A stretch of DNA of 64,000 nt. Source: Paenibacillus tyrphae. GTDB lineage: Bacteria > Bacillota > Bacilli > Paenibacillales > NBRC-103111. A program made the translations under genes and the position numbers. Of this stretch, positions 18,657 to 25,977 are shown in pieces (the stretch's first letter is position 1; every line of letters starts with the position of its first letter). The notes beneath the pieces were generated by a model, which was not told where the DNA came from, searched no databases, and saw only the letters and a list, made by a program, of their open reading frames with translations. The DNA lies in contig NZ_BSDJ01000009.1 of NCBI RefSeq assembly GCF_027925525.1, forward strand, positions 214,603 through 278,602, given 5' to 3'.

Positions 18657-19829
18657 CTAAGCGGATGCTTCGCCATCCTCGGCCGAATCGCCGTGCAGCT
18701 CTTGGAACAGCTGAACGAGCTTGCCATGCTTGCGCAGCGATTTTTCGTGAATCAGGTTCAGCTTGCCGTTGTCCAGCACTCCGAATCGTTCGATCAACTG
18801 CTCGTTCTCGTGCGTCCAATCGAAGCCTTCGAAGATGTTCAGACAATTGGTCCAGTTCTTCGTATATTTGCCGTCCGTGAACAAATGACGGTGTGCATAC
18901 AGCGCGACGCTTTCCTGCATGGCGCGGGACGCCGAAGTGTACTGCGGCAGCCCCGGCTGCTCCGGCATGAGAGGAATCAGCGTGCTGTAGAATTGGTGCA
19001 AGATCTCGATGTACGTGGACGGGTCCTGCTTGATCCGGCGCGCCAGCTCGTAGGACGGCTGCATTTTGCCGGTAAACAGCATCGTTGCGGTCGAGTACAT
19101 CCAGCTGAACGACGTAAAGTTTTTGTTGTAAGCAGTCAGGTTAGCCCGTCGCTCTACGCCCGCGGACTTCAAGAAGACGTTGTGGTCCACGACCTGCTGA
19201 ATGACGACGTTGAGCGGATCGATCGAGTCGAACGAATGACCGAGCTCTTTGCTGACGAGCTGAACCTTGGAGTTGATATCCCCGAACAACTGCTTCTCTT
19301 CTTCCTCGCTCAGTCCGATGTAGATTTGCACCGCCAGCTCGCTTTCCATTAGCTCCAGACGGCGGCGTTCCAGCTGCTCGACCTGGCCTTCCAGCTGCTC
19401 CAGCTCGCTTGCGATCTCCGCATTGTCCGGCGCTTTCCGGTGCTTGATTTTCATGGCGGCGACTTTCTTGTCCAGGCTGCGCGCTTCTTTGAGCATTTGC
19501 TCGTTCACGTAGCCGAGAGCGAGAATGCGGTGCTGGCCGTCCAGAATGCTCAGCTTCGAGCCGGGACGAAGGTACAGGCCATTCTGCACCTTAGCCAAGC
19601 TGCTTACGTCGCGCAAGCTTAAGGTGACCGGACCGAAAAAGACGCGGTCGAGCTCGCGCTCCTGCAAGTAGTTGGAAATTTTGCGGCGTTGTCCCCCGCT
19701 CAGCTTCCGCTGCACCATCGGATCGATGGTGGTGTAGTTAAGCAGATCCTGCACTTGTATCGCAACCGTTGCGAGTCCGAACCGATCGCAAAACGGATGT
19801 ATGGTCATTTGCAAATTTAAACCGTCCAT
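18657..19829 (-). CDS. DGQHR-domain protein (DndB-like), second of a pair
   Basis: A 390-residue protein with the hallmark DGQHR at residues 97-101 (LSILDGQHRILALGYV). A later block, QLFGDINSKVQLVSKELG, is also typical of the DndB/DGQHR family. The middle (about 115-165) is a charged coiled-coil-like helix. In dnd loci DndB binds DNA and represses or regulates phosphorothioate modification, but here no dndA or dndCDE gene is near. Its ATG shares one base with the stop of the upstream paralogue (TAATG), and AGGAGG lies 10 bp before it, so translation is coupled. The role is unknown. Confidence 0.85.
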   Translation of the reverse strand: MDGLNLQMTIHPFCDRFGLATVAIQVQDLLNYTTIDPMVQRKLSGGQRRKISNYLQERELDRVFFGPVTLSLRDVSSLAKVQNGLYLRPGSKLSILDGQHRILALGYVNEQMLKEARSLDKKVAAMKIKHRKAPDNAEIASELEQLEGQVEQLERRRLELMESELAVQIYIGLSEEEEKQLFGDINSKVQLVSKELGHSFDSIDPLNVVIQQVVDHNVFLKSAGVERRANLTAYNKNFTSFSWMYSTATMLFTGKMQPSYELARRIKQDPSTYIEILHQFYSTLIPLMPEQPGLPQYTSASRAMQESVALYAHRHLFTDGKYTKNWTNCLNIFEGFDWTHENEQLIERFGVLDNGKLNLIHEKSLRKHGKLVQLFQELHGDSAEDGEASA

Positions 19830-21004
19830 TAACCGACGTCCTCCTTAGAGCTATCTCCCGGAAAAGCTTGCTGCCCCATCGAATCGTCGCGGATCAGGAA
19901 CATGTGGTGCTCCACGTAAAAATCTTTGACGAACTGATACGCTTTTACGATGCGTGAGCGTCTTGGCAAACGGTCTTTCTCGTCTCCGCTGTAAATAGCG
20001 CTCCAGTCGATATGCGGCAAAATTTTGAGCGCGTAATCGAGCGCGTATTTGTTGAACGTGCCGGTTTTCGTTACTTCCTCGTGGAAGAACATCGCCAGCG
20101 CGATCTGCAGGTTTTCCGTCCAGCAGAGCTCGCCCTTTTCCGGCTCCGGCAAGTATTTGAGCAGGCTTTCGAAATAGAGCGCCGCCAACTTCAAATGCTC
20201 TTCGATCTCTTTTTCCTCAAAATAGTACCCGTTGTTGCGCGCCGCCGACTTGAGCCGTCCTTCGAACAAGCCGATCAAAATTTCGATCAGCAAGTGGTAG
20301 GAGAACAAATACTCCGGCCCTTTGCCTCGCTCCGTAAACATGTCGACAGGCAGATTCTTCATCACAGGCGCATCTTCCACCAGCCTCGAGGCCAGCACGT
20401 GATAGAACCGGCGCTGCTCGCGGAGAACGGCCAGATTTCCGCCGATTTTGCGCGGAAGCTTGTTGATGTCGGAGAACAGCTGCCGCTCCTGACGCGCGTT
20501 GATGTCCAGGTAGATCATGGTGGACATCGGGAAAGCGTACAGCTTGCTCAGCTTCGCGCTGATTTCCTCCATGCGGTCGTACTCCCGGCGGTCTTTTGCC
20601 CGGGCCATCGCGCCCTGCAGCGTTTCCATCAGGCGGCGGAAGGCGGCAAGCCGGTGCTGGCCGTCCACGACGTACAGCTTCTCGATCGCCTGCAAACGGT
20701 AGACCCGCGCCTGCGCGTCATACTCTCCCGCGCCGCGGGCCGAGAGGATGATCCCCGGAAAATAAATGCCTTGTCCGTGATCCAGATAGAGCATGATATA
20801 GTCCATCATCTTGGACAAGTTTTGCGGAACGATGGAGCGCTGAACCTCCAAATCCACTTCGTAGATGGCGAACAGCTTGCTCATCGGAAGCGTGGTCGAA
20901 AGCGTAGTCTGTCCGAACGTCCGGGACATCGCCCCGGGGATTTCGATATACGATGACGCTTTCTGCTCCGCCAGCAGCTCCGACAGAGATGAAATTTGAT
21001 CCAT
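19829..21004 (-). CDS. DGQHR-domain protein (DndB-like), first of a pair
   Basis: A 391-residue paralogue of the following gene. DGQHR is at residues 114-118 (LYVVDGQHRLAAFRRL), and QLFSDINKLPRKIGGNL is the second conserved block. The arrangement suits a DNA-binding regulator of DndB type, with the DGQHR fold distantly related to ParB-like nucleases. ATG 21004 follows AAGGAGG. The pair forms an operon with a palindrome just upstream and a terminator downstream. The only mobile neighbour is the IS element. No nuclease or modification gene is adjacent, so I do not assign a defence function. Confidence 0.85.
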   Translation of the reverse strand: MDQISSLSELLAEQKASSYIEIPGAMSRTFGQTTLSTTLPMSKLFAIYEVDLEVQRSIVPQNLSKMMDYIMLYLDHGQGIYFPGIILSARGAGEYDAQARVYRLQAIEKLYVVDGQHRLAAFRRLMETLQGAMARAKDRREYDRMEEISAKLSKLYAFPMSTMIYLDINARQERQLFSDINKLPRKIGGNLAVLREQRRFYHVLASRLVEDAPVMKNLPVDMFTERGKGPEYLFSYHLLIEILIGLFEGRLKSAARNNGYYFEEKEIEEHLKLAALYFESLLKYLPEPEKGELCWTENLQIALAMFFHEEVTKTGTFNKYALDYALKILPHIDWSAIYSGDEKDRLPRRSRIVKAYQFVKDFYVEHHMFLIRDDSMGQQAFPGDSSKEDVG

Positions 21005-21038
21005 AACCGTTTTCCTCCTTGGCTTACCTCGCGTAAAG

Positions 21039-21052
21039 CTATATGCATATAG
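21039..21052. promoter_or_regulatory. Palindromic operator candidate upstream of the DGQHR operon
   Basis: CTATATGCATATAG is a perfect 14-bp palindrome located 35 bp before the first DGQHR start. It sits in an AT-rich stretch that also contains TATAAT at about 21080 (minus strand). DndB-family proteins can act as repressors, so autoregulation is possible but is inference. Confidence 0.45.
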
Positions 21053-21255
21053 TTTACTATAATAGGTTCATATAATTCCATTATACACCGGAAAGACACG
21101 AAACATTCAGGATATTGGCAAAATATGCGTCTTTTTTTTCGTTTTCCGAACTTGCTTTTTTGAAAAAGAGCAAAATAAGAAAAAGCCGACACTTCAGAAT
21201 GAAACGTATCGGCAGGTTACGGAGCTATGATGGATTCGTCCCGAACGGACGCCGG

Positions 21256-22008
21256 CTAAGGCATTCGGCCAGCGGCCTTCAGGAGCGGCCATATGCGCAC
21301 TTCCAGAGCTTCCGCATAATGAAGCAGCGGAGGAACGTCCGGCATGAACGGAAGGCCGTTGCCCGTCAGCATCGTATTCTCGTAAAGCTCGGCTTCCGCC
21401 TTCTGCAGCGGCCAGGGCCGATGATGGATGTCGCAGCGCATGACGTCCCGGCGCCCGTTCAGGGTATACAAGCAGTAGCGTTCGGTCAGCCAATGCTCCA
21501 GCGAGCCCGGCTTGGCCGTATACGGCGCCGACACGGGCCGATAACGCGCGGCAAAAGCGGGGCCCCCCTGCCGGCGCTCGCTCCGGTAAAACACGGTTTC
21601 GTTCTGCACGGTTACGCCCATATCGGCCCGGTAGTACGGAAGATGATACAGCCATCTGGCCAGCTTGACGGCAAGCGTATGCGCCGCATCGAGGCTGAAA
21701 AAATAAACGCCGGGCTTGTCATGGAGCGTGACGTACGTCCTGACGTTAAGCTCCGGAAACCGGCTCGTTCCCGGAATCGGCGGCAAGCCGCGCAACCGGA
21801 TATCCGTCATCCGGAAAGGGACGACGGCCAGCCACGCACTGCCCTCGAAGGTATCCAGCGGCAGCTCCTTCGGCACGTAAGCGCGAACCTCCTCCGCCGG
21901 AACGGGCCAATGGGCAAACAAAAGATTGCGCCAAGTCTGCTTCATGATCCACGGCAGCGCAGGCAGCGACCACGGGCGGTGCGCGGTATCGAAACGGTCA
22001 GGCTCCAC
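21256..22008 (-). CDS. DUF2071 (YqjF-like) protein
   Basis: A 250-residue member of the YqjF/DUF2071 family, of unknown biochemical function and structurally related to acetoacetate decarboxylase-like folds. Typical blocks are WRNLLFAHWPVPAEEVRAYV near the N-terminus, AWLAVVPFRMTDIRLRGLP, and FPELNVRTYVT followed by GVYFFSLDA. GTG 22008 is chosen because AAGGGGG is 6 bp upstream. An in-frame TTG at 22047 has none. It is a single gene ending near the divergent DGQHR promoter region. Confidence 0.82.
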   Translation of the reverse strand: MEPDRFDTAHRPWSLPALPWIMKQTWRNLLFAHWPVPAEEVRAYVPKELPLDTFEGSAWLAVVPFRMTDIRLRGLPPIPGTSRFPELNVRTYVTLHDKPGVYFFSLDAAHTLAVKLARWLYHLPYYRADMGVTVQNETVFYRSERRQGGPAFAARYRPVSAPYTAKPGSLEHWLTERYCLYTLNGRRDVMRCDIHHRPWPLQKAEAELYENTMLTGNGLPFMPDVPPLLHYAEALEVRIWPLLKAAGRMP

Positions 22009-22123
22009 ATCTGGTCCCCCTTGACTCCATGTCATGAACGAGTACAAACCCGCGAATCGCTGGAAGGGTCGGCTTAGACGACCCCGCGCTTGCTGCGGGC
22101 CCCATTGATGGTTTATTGGTGTT

Positions 22124-22267
22124 TCAATTTAACGTCCGGTCGAAGCCTTGCAATTGCTCCAGCTCCTCCAGCCCGGCCCAGAATCCGACGGCAAACCTCG
22201 CAAGCAGCGCGGCGCCGAGCGCCGTCGTCTCGGTCACTTTCGGCCGCACGACGGGAACGCCGAGCAA
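22124..22267 (-). pseudogene. glpK: 3' remnant of a glycerol kinase gene
   Basis: On the minus strand 47 codons read [20 protein letters not shown], then an AVGFW block, and end FDRTLN with TGA. This is the C-terminal signature of glycerol kinase (the [11 protein letters not shown] motif and the GFW block). Similarity stops abruptly at about 22267; upstream is unrelated sequence, and no start or N-terminal domain exists. It lies between a DUF2071 gene and glpD. The natural reading is a deletion of a glpFK-type operon that left only the 3' end. Base composition equals that of the surroundings. Confidence 0.85.
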
Positions 22268-22325
22268 ATATATAGGAAAAAGGTTGCAAAGGGAATCTAT
22301 CACAAGCCCGATTTCGCTGTCAAGG

Positions 22326-22354
22326 TTGATCCGAAGCCGGTCTCGTGCTATGAT
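22326..22354 (+). promoter_or_regulatory. Promoter of glpD
   Basis: TTGATC (22326-22331) and TATGAT (22349-22354) are 17 bp apart. Transcription would start near 22361 and give a leader of about 160 nt before glpD. Confidence 0.6.
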
Positions 22355-22385
22355 AATGTTAACAAGTTAATCAGGTCAGAGATCA

Positions 22386-22471
22386 AGAGAAGACCGTGAG
22401 CAAGCTCTTCAGGAGCGCGTGTGCGACAAGCAACGTGCCGACGTAGAGTTGTTTCACGTCTTCTCTTTTTT
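22386..22471 (+). terminator. Leader terminator of glpD, probable GlpP antitermination target
   Basis: AGAGAAGAC plus GTGA (22386-22399) pairs with TCACGTCTTCTCT (22454-22466), followed by TTTTTT to 22471. The stem lies between promoter and coding region, with a long structured loop. In B. subtilis the glpD leader carries such a terminator, which GlpP bypasses when bound to glycerol-3-phosphate. The glpP gene lies immediately beyond glpD here, which supports the same circuit. Confidence 0.75.
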
Positions 22472-22522
22472 GCTTTTACCCGGAACCGGGCGGCCGCATA
22501 TTTCGAAAGGGGATCGATACAC

Positions 22523-24196
22523 ATGACAAAACAGGCGCAATTTTCAGCGGAACACCGACAAGAACAGCTTCGGGAGATGGCCGGAGCCCCGCTCGATCTG
22601 CTGGTCATCGGCGGAGGCATTACCGGAGCAGGTATCGCGCTCGACGCGCAAACCCGGGGTCTGAAAACCGGACTGGTCGAGATGCAAGACTTCGGCGCGG
22701 GCACGTCGAGCCGTTCCACGAAGCTGATTCACGGCGGCTTGCGTTACTTGAAGCAGCTCGAATTCAAACTGGTGGCCGAGGTCGGCAAAGAGCGGGCCAT
22801 CGTCTACGAGAACGCGCCGCATGTGACGACGCCGGAGTGGATGCTGCTGCCGATGATCGAAGGCGGCACCTACGGCAAGCTGGCAACCTCCGTCGGGCTG
22901 ATGATTTACGACTCGCTGGCGGGCGTCAAGCGGAACGAGCGCCGGATCATGCTGTCCAAAGCCGAGACGCTGCGGCGCGAGCCTCTGCTCCGCGAAGACA
23001 AACTGAAGGGCGGCGGGTATTACGTCGAGTATCGCACGGACGACGCCCGGCTGACGATTGAAACGATGAAAGCTGCTGCAGACCGCGGCGCATTGGCGGT
23101 CAACTATGCGAAGGTGGAAGAGCTGCTCTATGAAGGCGGGAAGCTGAAGGGCGTGCGCGTCGTCGACATGCTGAGCGGTGAAACGTATGACATCTTTGCC
23201 CGCAAAATCGTCAATGCGACCGGACCCTGGGTCGACACGATCCGGGAAAAGGACGGCTCGAAGCAGGGCAAGCGGCTTCACCTGACCAAAGGCGTGCACC
23301 TTGTCATCGACGGCGGGCGGTTCCCGCTCAAGCAGGCGATATACTTCGATACGCCGGACGGCCGCATGGTGTTTGCCATTCCGCGCGACGGCAAAACGTA
23401 TGTCGGCACCACCGACACGAACTACAGTGGCGATATTGTTCATCCGCGGACGACGACGGCCGACCGCGATTATATTTTGACGGCGGCGAACTTCATGTTC
23501 CCGAGCCTCAAGCTGACGGCGGCCGATGTCGAGTCCAGTTGGTCCGGGCTGCGTCCGCTCATTCACGAAGACGGCAAATCGCCGTCGGAGCTGTCGCGGA
23601 AGGATGAAATTTTCATCGCTCCTTCGGGTCTCATTACTATTGCCGGCGGCAAGCTGACCGGCTACCGCAAAATGGCGGAGCGCATCGTCAACCTGGTGAC
23701 AGGCCAGCTCCAGGAGCAAGGCGGCGCTTCGTATCCGGGCTGTTCGACGGACCGGATCAAGCTGTCCGGCGGGGACGTCGGCGGCTCCGCGCAATTCAAG
23801 GCGTTTGCGGAAACGAAAGTACGCGACGGCGAAGCGCTTGGCTTGACGAAGCGGCAGGCCGAGTCGATCGTACAGCGCTATGGCTCCAACGCAGACCGCG
23901 TCTTCCAGCGCTGCACGCTGCTGCGCGAAGAAGCGGAGCAAGCCGGCCTGCCGGTCGATGTGCTGGCTTCGCTTGCCTACGGCATCGATGAGGAAATGGT
24001 CGCGACGCCGCAAGACTTTTTCGTCCGCCGTACAGGCGCGGTGTACTTCGACATCGCTTGGGCACAGCGTTGGAAGCAGCCGGCGACGGCTTACATGGCG
24101 AAGCGCTTCGGCTGGACGCCGGAGGTCGCGGAAGAGCATCTGCGCCGACTGGACGTGCTGCTACACGATGCGGCGACGCCTGCCGCTTCCGAGTAA
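22523..24196 (+). CDS. glpD: Aerobic glycerol-3-phosphate dehydrogenase
   Basis: FAD enzyme that oxidises glycerol-3-phosphate to dihydroxyacetone phosphate and passes electrons to the respiratory chain. It is 557 residues. The dinucleotide-binding motif is at about residues 28-38 (VIGGGITGAGIA). Family blocks SSRSTKLIHGGLRYLKQ and VGTTDTNYSGD follow, and the C-terminal helical domain is complete. ATG 22523 follows AAAGGGG; the frame reaches back to 22421 through the leader terminator, which excludes earlier starts. Expression is probably controlled by the leader terminator and GlpP. Confidence 0.96.
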   Translation: MTKQAQFSAEHRQEQLREMAGAPLDLLVIGGGITGAGIALDAQTRGLKTGLVEMQDFGAGTSSRSTKLIHGGLRYLKQLEFKLVAEVGKERAIVYENAPHVTTPEWMLLPMIEGGTYGKLATSVGLMIYDSLAGVKRNERRIMLSKAETLRREPLLREDKLKGGGYYVEYRTDDARLTIETMKAAADRGALAVNYAKVEELLYEGGKLKGVRVVDMLSGETYDIFARKIVNATGPWVDTIREKDGSKQGKRLHLTKGVHLVIDGGRFPLKQAIYFDTPDGRMVFAIPRDGKTYVGTTDTNYSGDIVHPRTTTADRDYILTAANFMFPSLKLTAADVESSWSGLRPLIHEDGKSPSELSRKDEIFIAPSGLITIAGGKLTGYRKMAERIVNLVTGQLQEQGGASYPGCSTDRIKLSGGDVGGSAQFKAFAETKVRDGEALGLTKRQAESIVQRYGSNADRVFQRCTLLREEAEQAGLPVDVLASLAYGIDEEMVATPQDFFVRRTGAVYFDIAWAQRWKQPATAYMAKRFGWTPEVAEEHLRRLDVLLHDAATPAASE

Positions 24197-24217
24197 TCGC
24201 CCGGTCCCGGCAAGCCG

Positions 24218-24820
24218 TTATATCGGCGCATAGGCATCCCACAGCTCCCTACGAGATGTGGTGACGGCTACCGCACCGGAGCCCAGCGCAAGCTCGACAT
24301 CCTCATTTGTCCGGATCAATCCGCCGGCCAGAATCGGAATGTCGAGCTTGCTGCGCATCTCGGCGATAATATGCGGCATCACGCCCGGCATCACTTCAAT
24401 GTAGTCGGGCGTCACTTTCTCCGACAGCCGGTAGGTCGTGTCGAGCGCAATCGAGTCAAGCAGGAAGTGCCGCTGAATGCCGAGCACTTTATGCTTCTTC
24501 GCCGTCGCTACGGCGCTGCTTCGGGTGGAGATAATGCCCGCCGGCCGCACGGATTGGCATAAAAACTCGATGGCGTAATCATCGTTTTTCAGGCCGTGTA
24601 TCAAATCCACGTGCACCAGCAGCTGCTTCTTGTGCTGTCGGACAAGGTGCGCGACGCTCATCAGCTGCGACACATGGCTGTCCAGCAGAACGATCCAGAC
24701 ATAGGAGGATGCGAGCAAGTGCTCCAGGTCCTTCAGCTTGCGTACGGCGGGAAGAATCCGCTGTCCGTAAAAATCCGACGGAGCCGGGACCGATGTCCCG
24801 GCTTTTCGTTCTGCGTTCAA
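24218..24820 (-). CDS. glpP: GlpP, glycerol-3-phosphate-responsive antiterminator
   Basis: RNA-binding antiterminator that responds to glycerol-3-phosphate and allows transcription through glp leader terminators. It is 200 residues with family blocks ILPAVRKLKDLEHLLAS, VHVDLIHGLKNDD and ISTRSSAVATAKK, then MPGVMPHIIAEM and LAGGLIRT near the C-terminus (phosphate-binding barrel end). The start is TTG 24820, which overlaps the stop of the upstream hydrolase gene as TTGA, so translation is coupled. It is convergent with glpD, its likely target. Confidence 0.92.
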   Translation of the reverse strand: MNAERKAGTSVPAPSDFYGQRILPAVRKLKDLEHLLASSYVWIVLLDSHVSQLMSVAHLVRQHKKQLLVHVDLIHGLKNDDYAIEFLCQSVRPAGIISTRSSAVATAKKHKVLGIQRHFLLDSIALDTTYRLSEKVTPDYIEVMPGVMPHIIAEMRSKLDIPILAGGLIRTNEDVELALGSGAVAVTTSRRELWDAYAPI

Positions 24821-25701
24821 CCTTGCCTGCCCCTTTCACCGGTAGCACGCATCCGGTCGTCTAGGAAACGCACGGTCGCTTCGAGCGCTTCCTCCAGCTG
24901 CGGGGTCGTTCCGGCAAACGGATGAACCGCACCGAACGTATGCGTCCCCCCTGCAATTGTCACGAAAGCTTGATTCGGAGCGGCCTCGCGCAGCCTGCGG
25001 AAGCCCTCCTTCAGCCGATCGGAGTCCGCGTCGCCCTGTACGGACAGCACCGGTGTCTTCAGCCCGGCGAGCTGCGCGGTAATGTCGAAGCGCTCCGCAT
25101 TTTGCTTCAAGTCATCGTAGAATGTTTGCCGAATCGGCATGTTCTGCCCCGTCCGCGCGTTCGCCACGTAGGCGACGCCGCTCTGGGCGAGTTCTTCCTT
25201 GAACGCGTCGTCGAACAAGTCGGCCGAAGCGATGCCGTTCCACGTAACGACGGCCTGCACGTCTGGGTGCTCCGCGGCAAACAAGATGCTGTTTCCGCCC
25301 CCTCGGCTGTGGCCGAGCAAGGCAACCCGGCCGGTATCCGCCTGCTCCGCAAAGGGCAGCCGTTTCTCCTGTAGCAGCTCCCAGACGACCGCCAGATCCG
25401 CCTGCTCGCGGGAGTACGTGTTCACGGCGAATTTGTCCAGCTCGTCGAAATCCCGCTCGTTCACCCCGTTGCAGGAAAAATTAAACCGGACGACGTAATA
25501 TCCGCGGCGGGCCAGTTCGGCGGCTGCATAAGGCTGAAAGCCCCAATCCATAAAGCTTTTAAAGCCGTGCGCCATGATCACGACGGGCAATGGCCCTTCG
25601 TTGGCCGCTTCCCGTACCGTTACCTCGCCCCGAAGGGTCAGTCCGGCGTCAATCGGCTGCTCGAAACGCTGCTGCCGCAATCCGGATGCTTGCTCACTCA
25701 T
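24817..25701 (-). CDS. Alpha/beta hydrolase
   Basis: A 294-residue serine hydrolase of the S33/dienelactone-hydrolase-like group. The nucleophile elbow is GHSRGGG (Ser132), and the oxyanion region is VIMAHGFKSF. An acidic residue lies near VLSVQGDADS, and the catalytic His is probably in GGTHTFGAVHPF. ATG 25701 follows CAAGGAGG. It forms an operon with glpP through a 4-bp stop/start overlap. A link of an esterase-type hydrolase to glycerol sensing is suggestive (lipid or glycerol ester breakdown), but the substrate is unknown. Confidence 0.85.
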   Translation of the reverse strand: MSEQASGLRQQRFEQPIDAGLTLRGEVTVREAANEGPLPVVIMAHGFKSFMDWGFQPYAAAELARRGYYVVRFNFSCNGVNERDFDELDKFAVNTYSREQADLAVVWELLQEKRLPFAEQADTGRVALLGHSRGGGNSILFAAEHPDVQAVVTWNGIASADLFDDAFKEELAQSGVAYVANARTGQNMPIRQTFYDDLKQNAERFDITAQLAGLKTPVLSVQGDADSDRLKEGFRRLREAAPNQAFVTIAGGTHTFGAVHPFAGTTPQLEEALEATVRFLDDRMRATGERGRQG

Positions 25702-25871
25702 AAGAATTCCTCCTTGAATACGTGGAATGATATGGAATAACGGCTAATGTACAGCCCTTCCGTCTTTTGTGCCGCGCATGGCTGTATTTCCCTTCCATTG
25801 TATCAAAAGCGCCGGCATTTGCCATGCTCTCTTTGACCCGTAGCATGTTCTGGTGTCGAGTTCGTCCAACA

Positions 25872-25902
25872 TTTACTTTTTTTCCGAGAGTTGTGTTATA
25901 AT
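25872..25902 (+). promoter_or_regulatory. Promoter of rnjA
   Basis: TATAAT at 25897-25902 is preceded by TTTACT (25872-25877), with 19 bp between them (TTACTT at 18 bp is the alternative). It lies 75 bp before the coding start. Confidence 0.5.
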
Positions 25903-25977
25903 AAAAGCAAGTGACTGGTTCGGATCTTTTGAGTTTGATTTGTATGTTCGTCGTCAATTCCATCGAGGAGGTCTAAC

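Noticed and set aside
18657..21004. A complete Dnd phosphorothioation system
   Set aside because: Only DGQHR/DndB-like genes are present; no DndA/C/D/E or DndFGH-type genes are adjacent.
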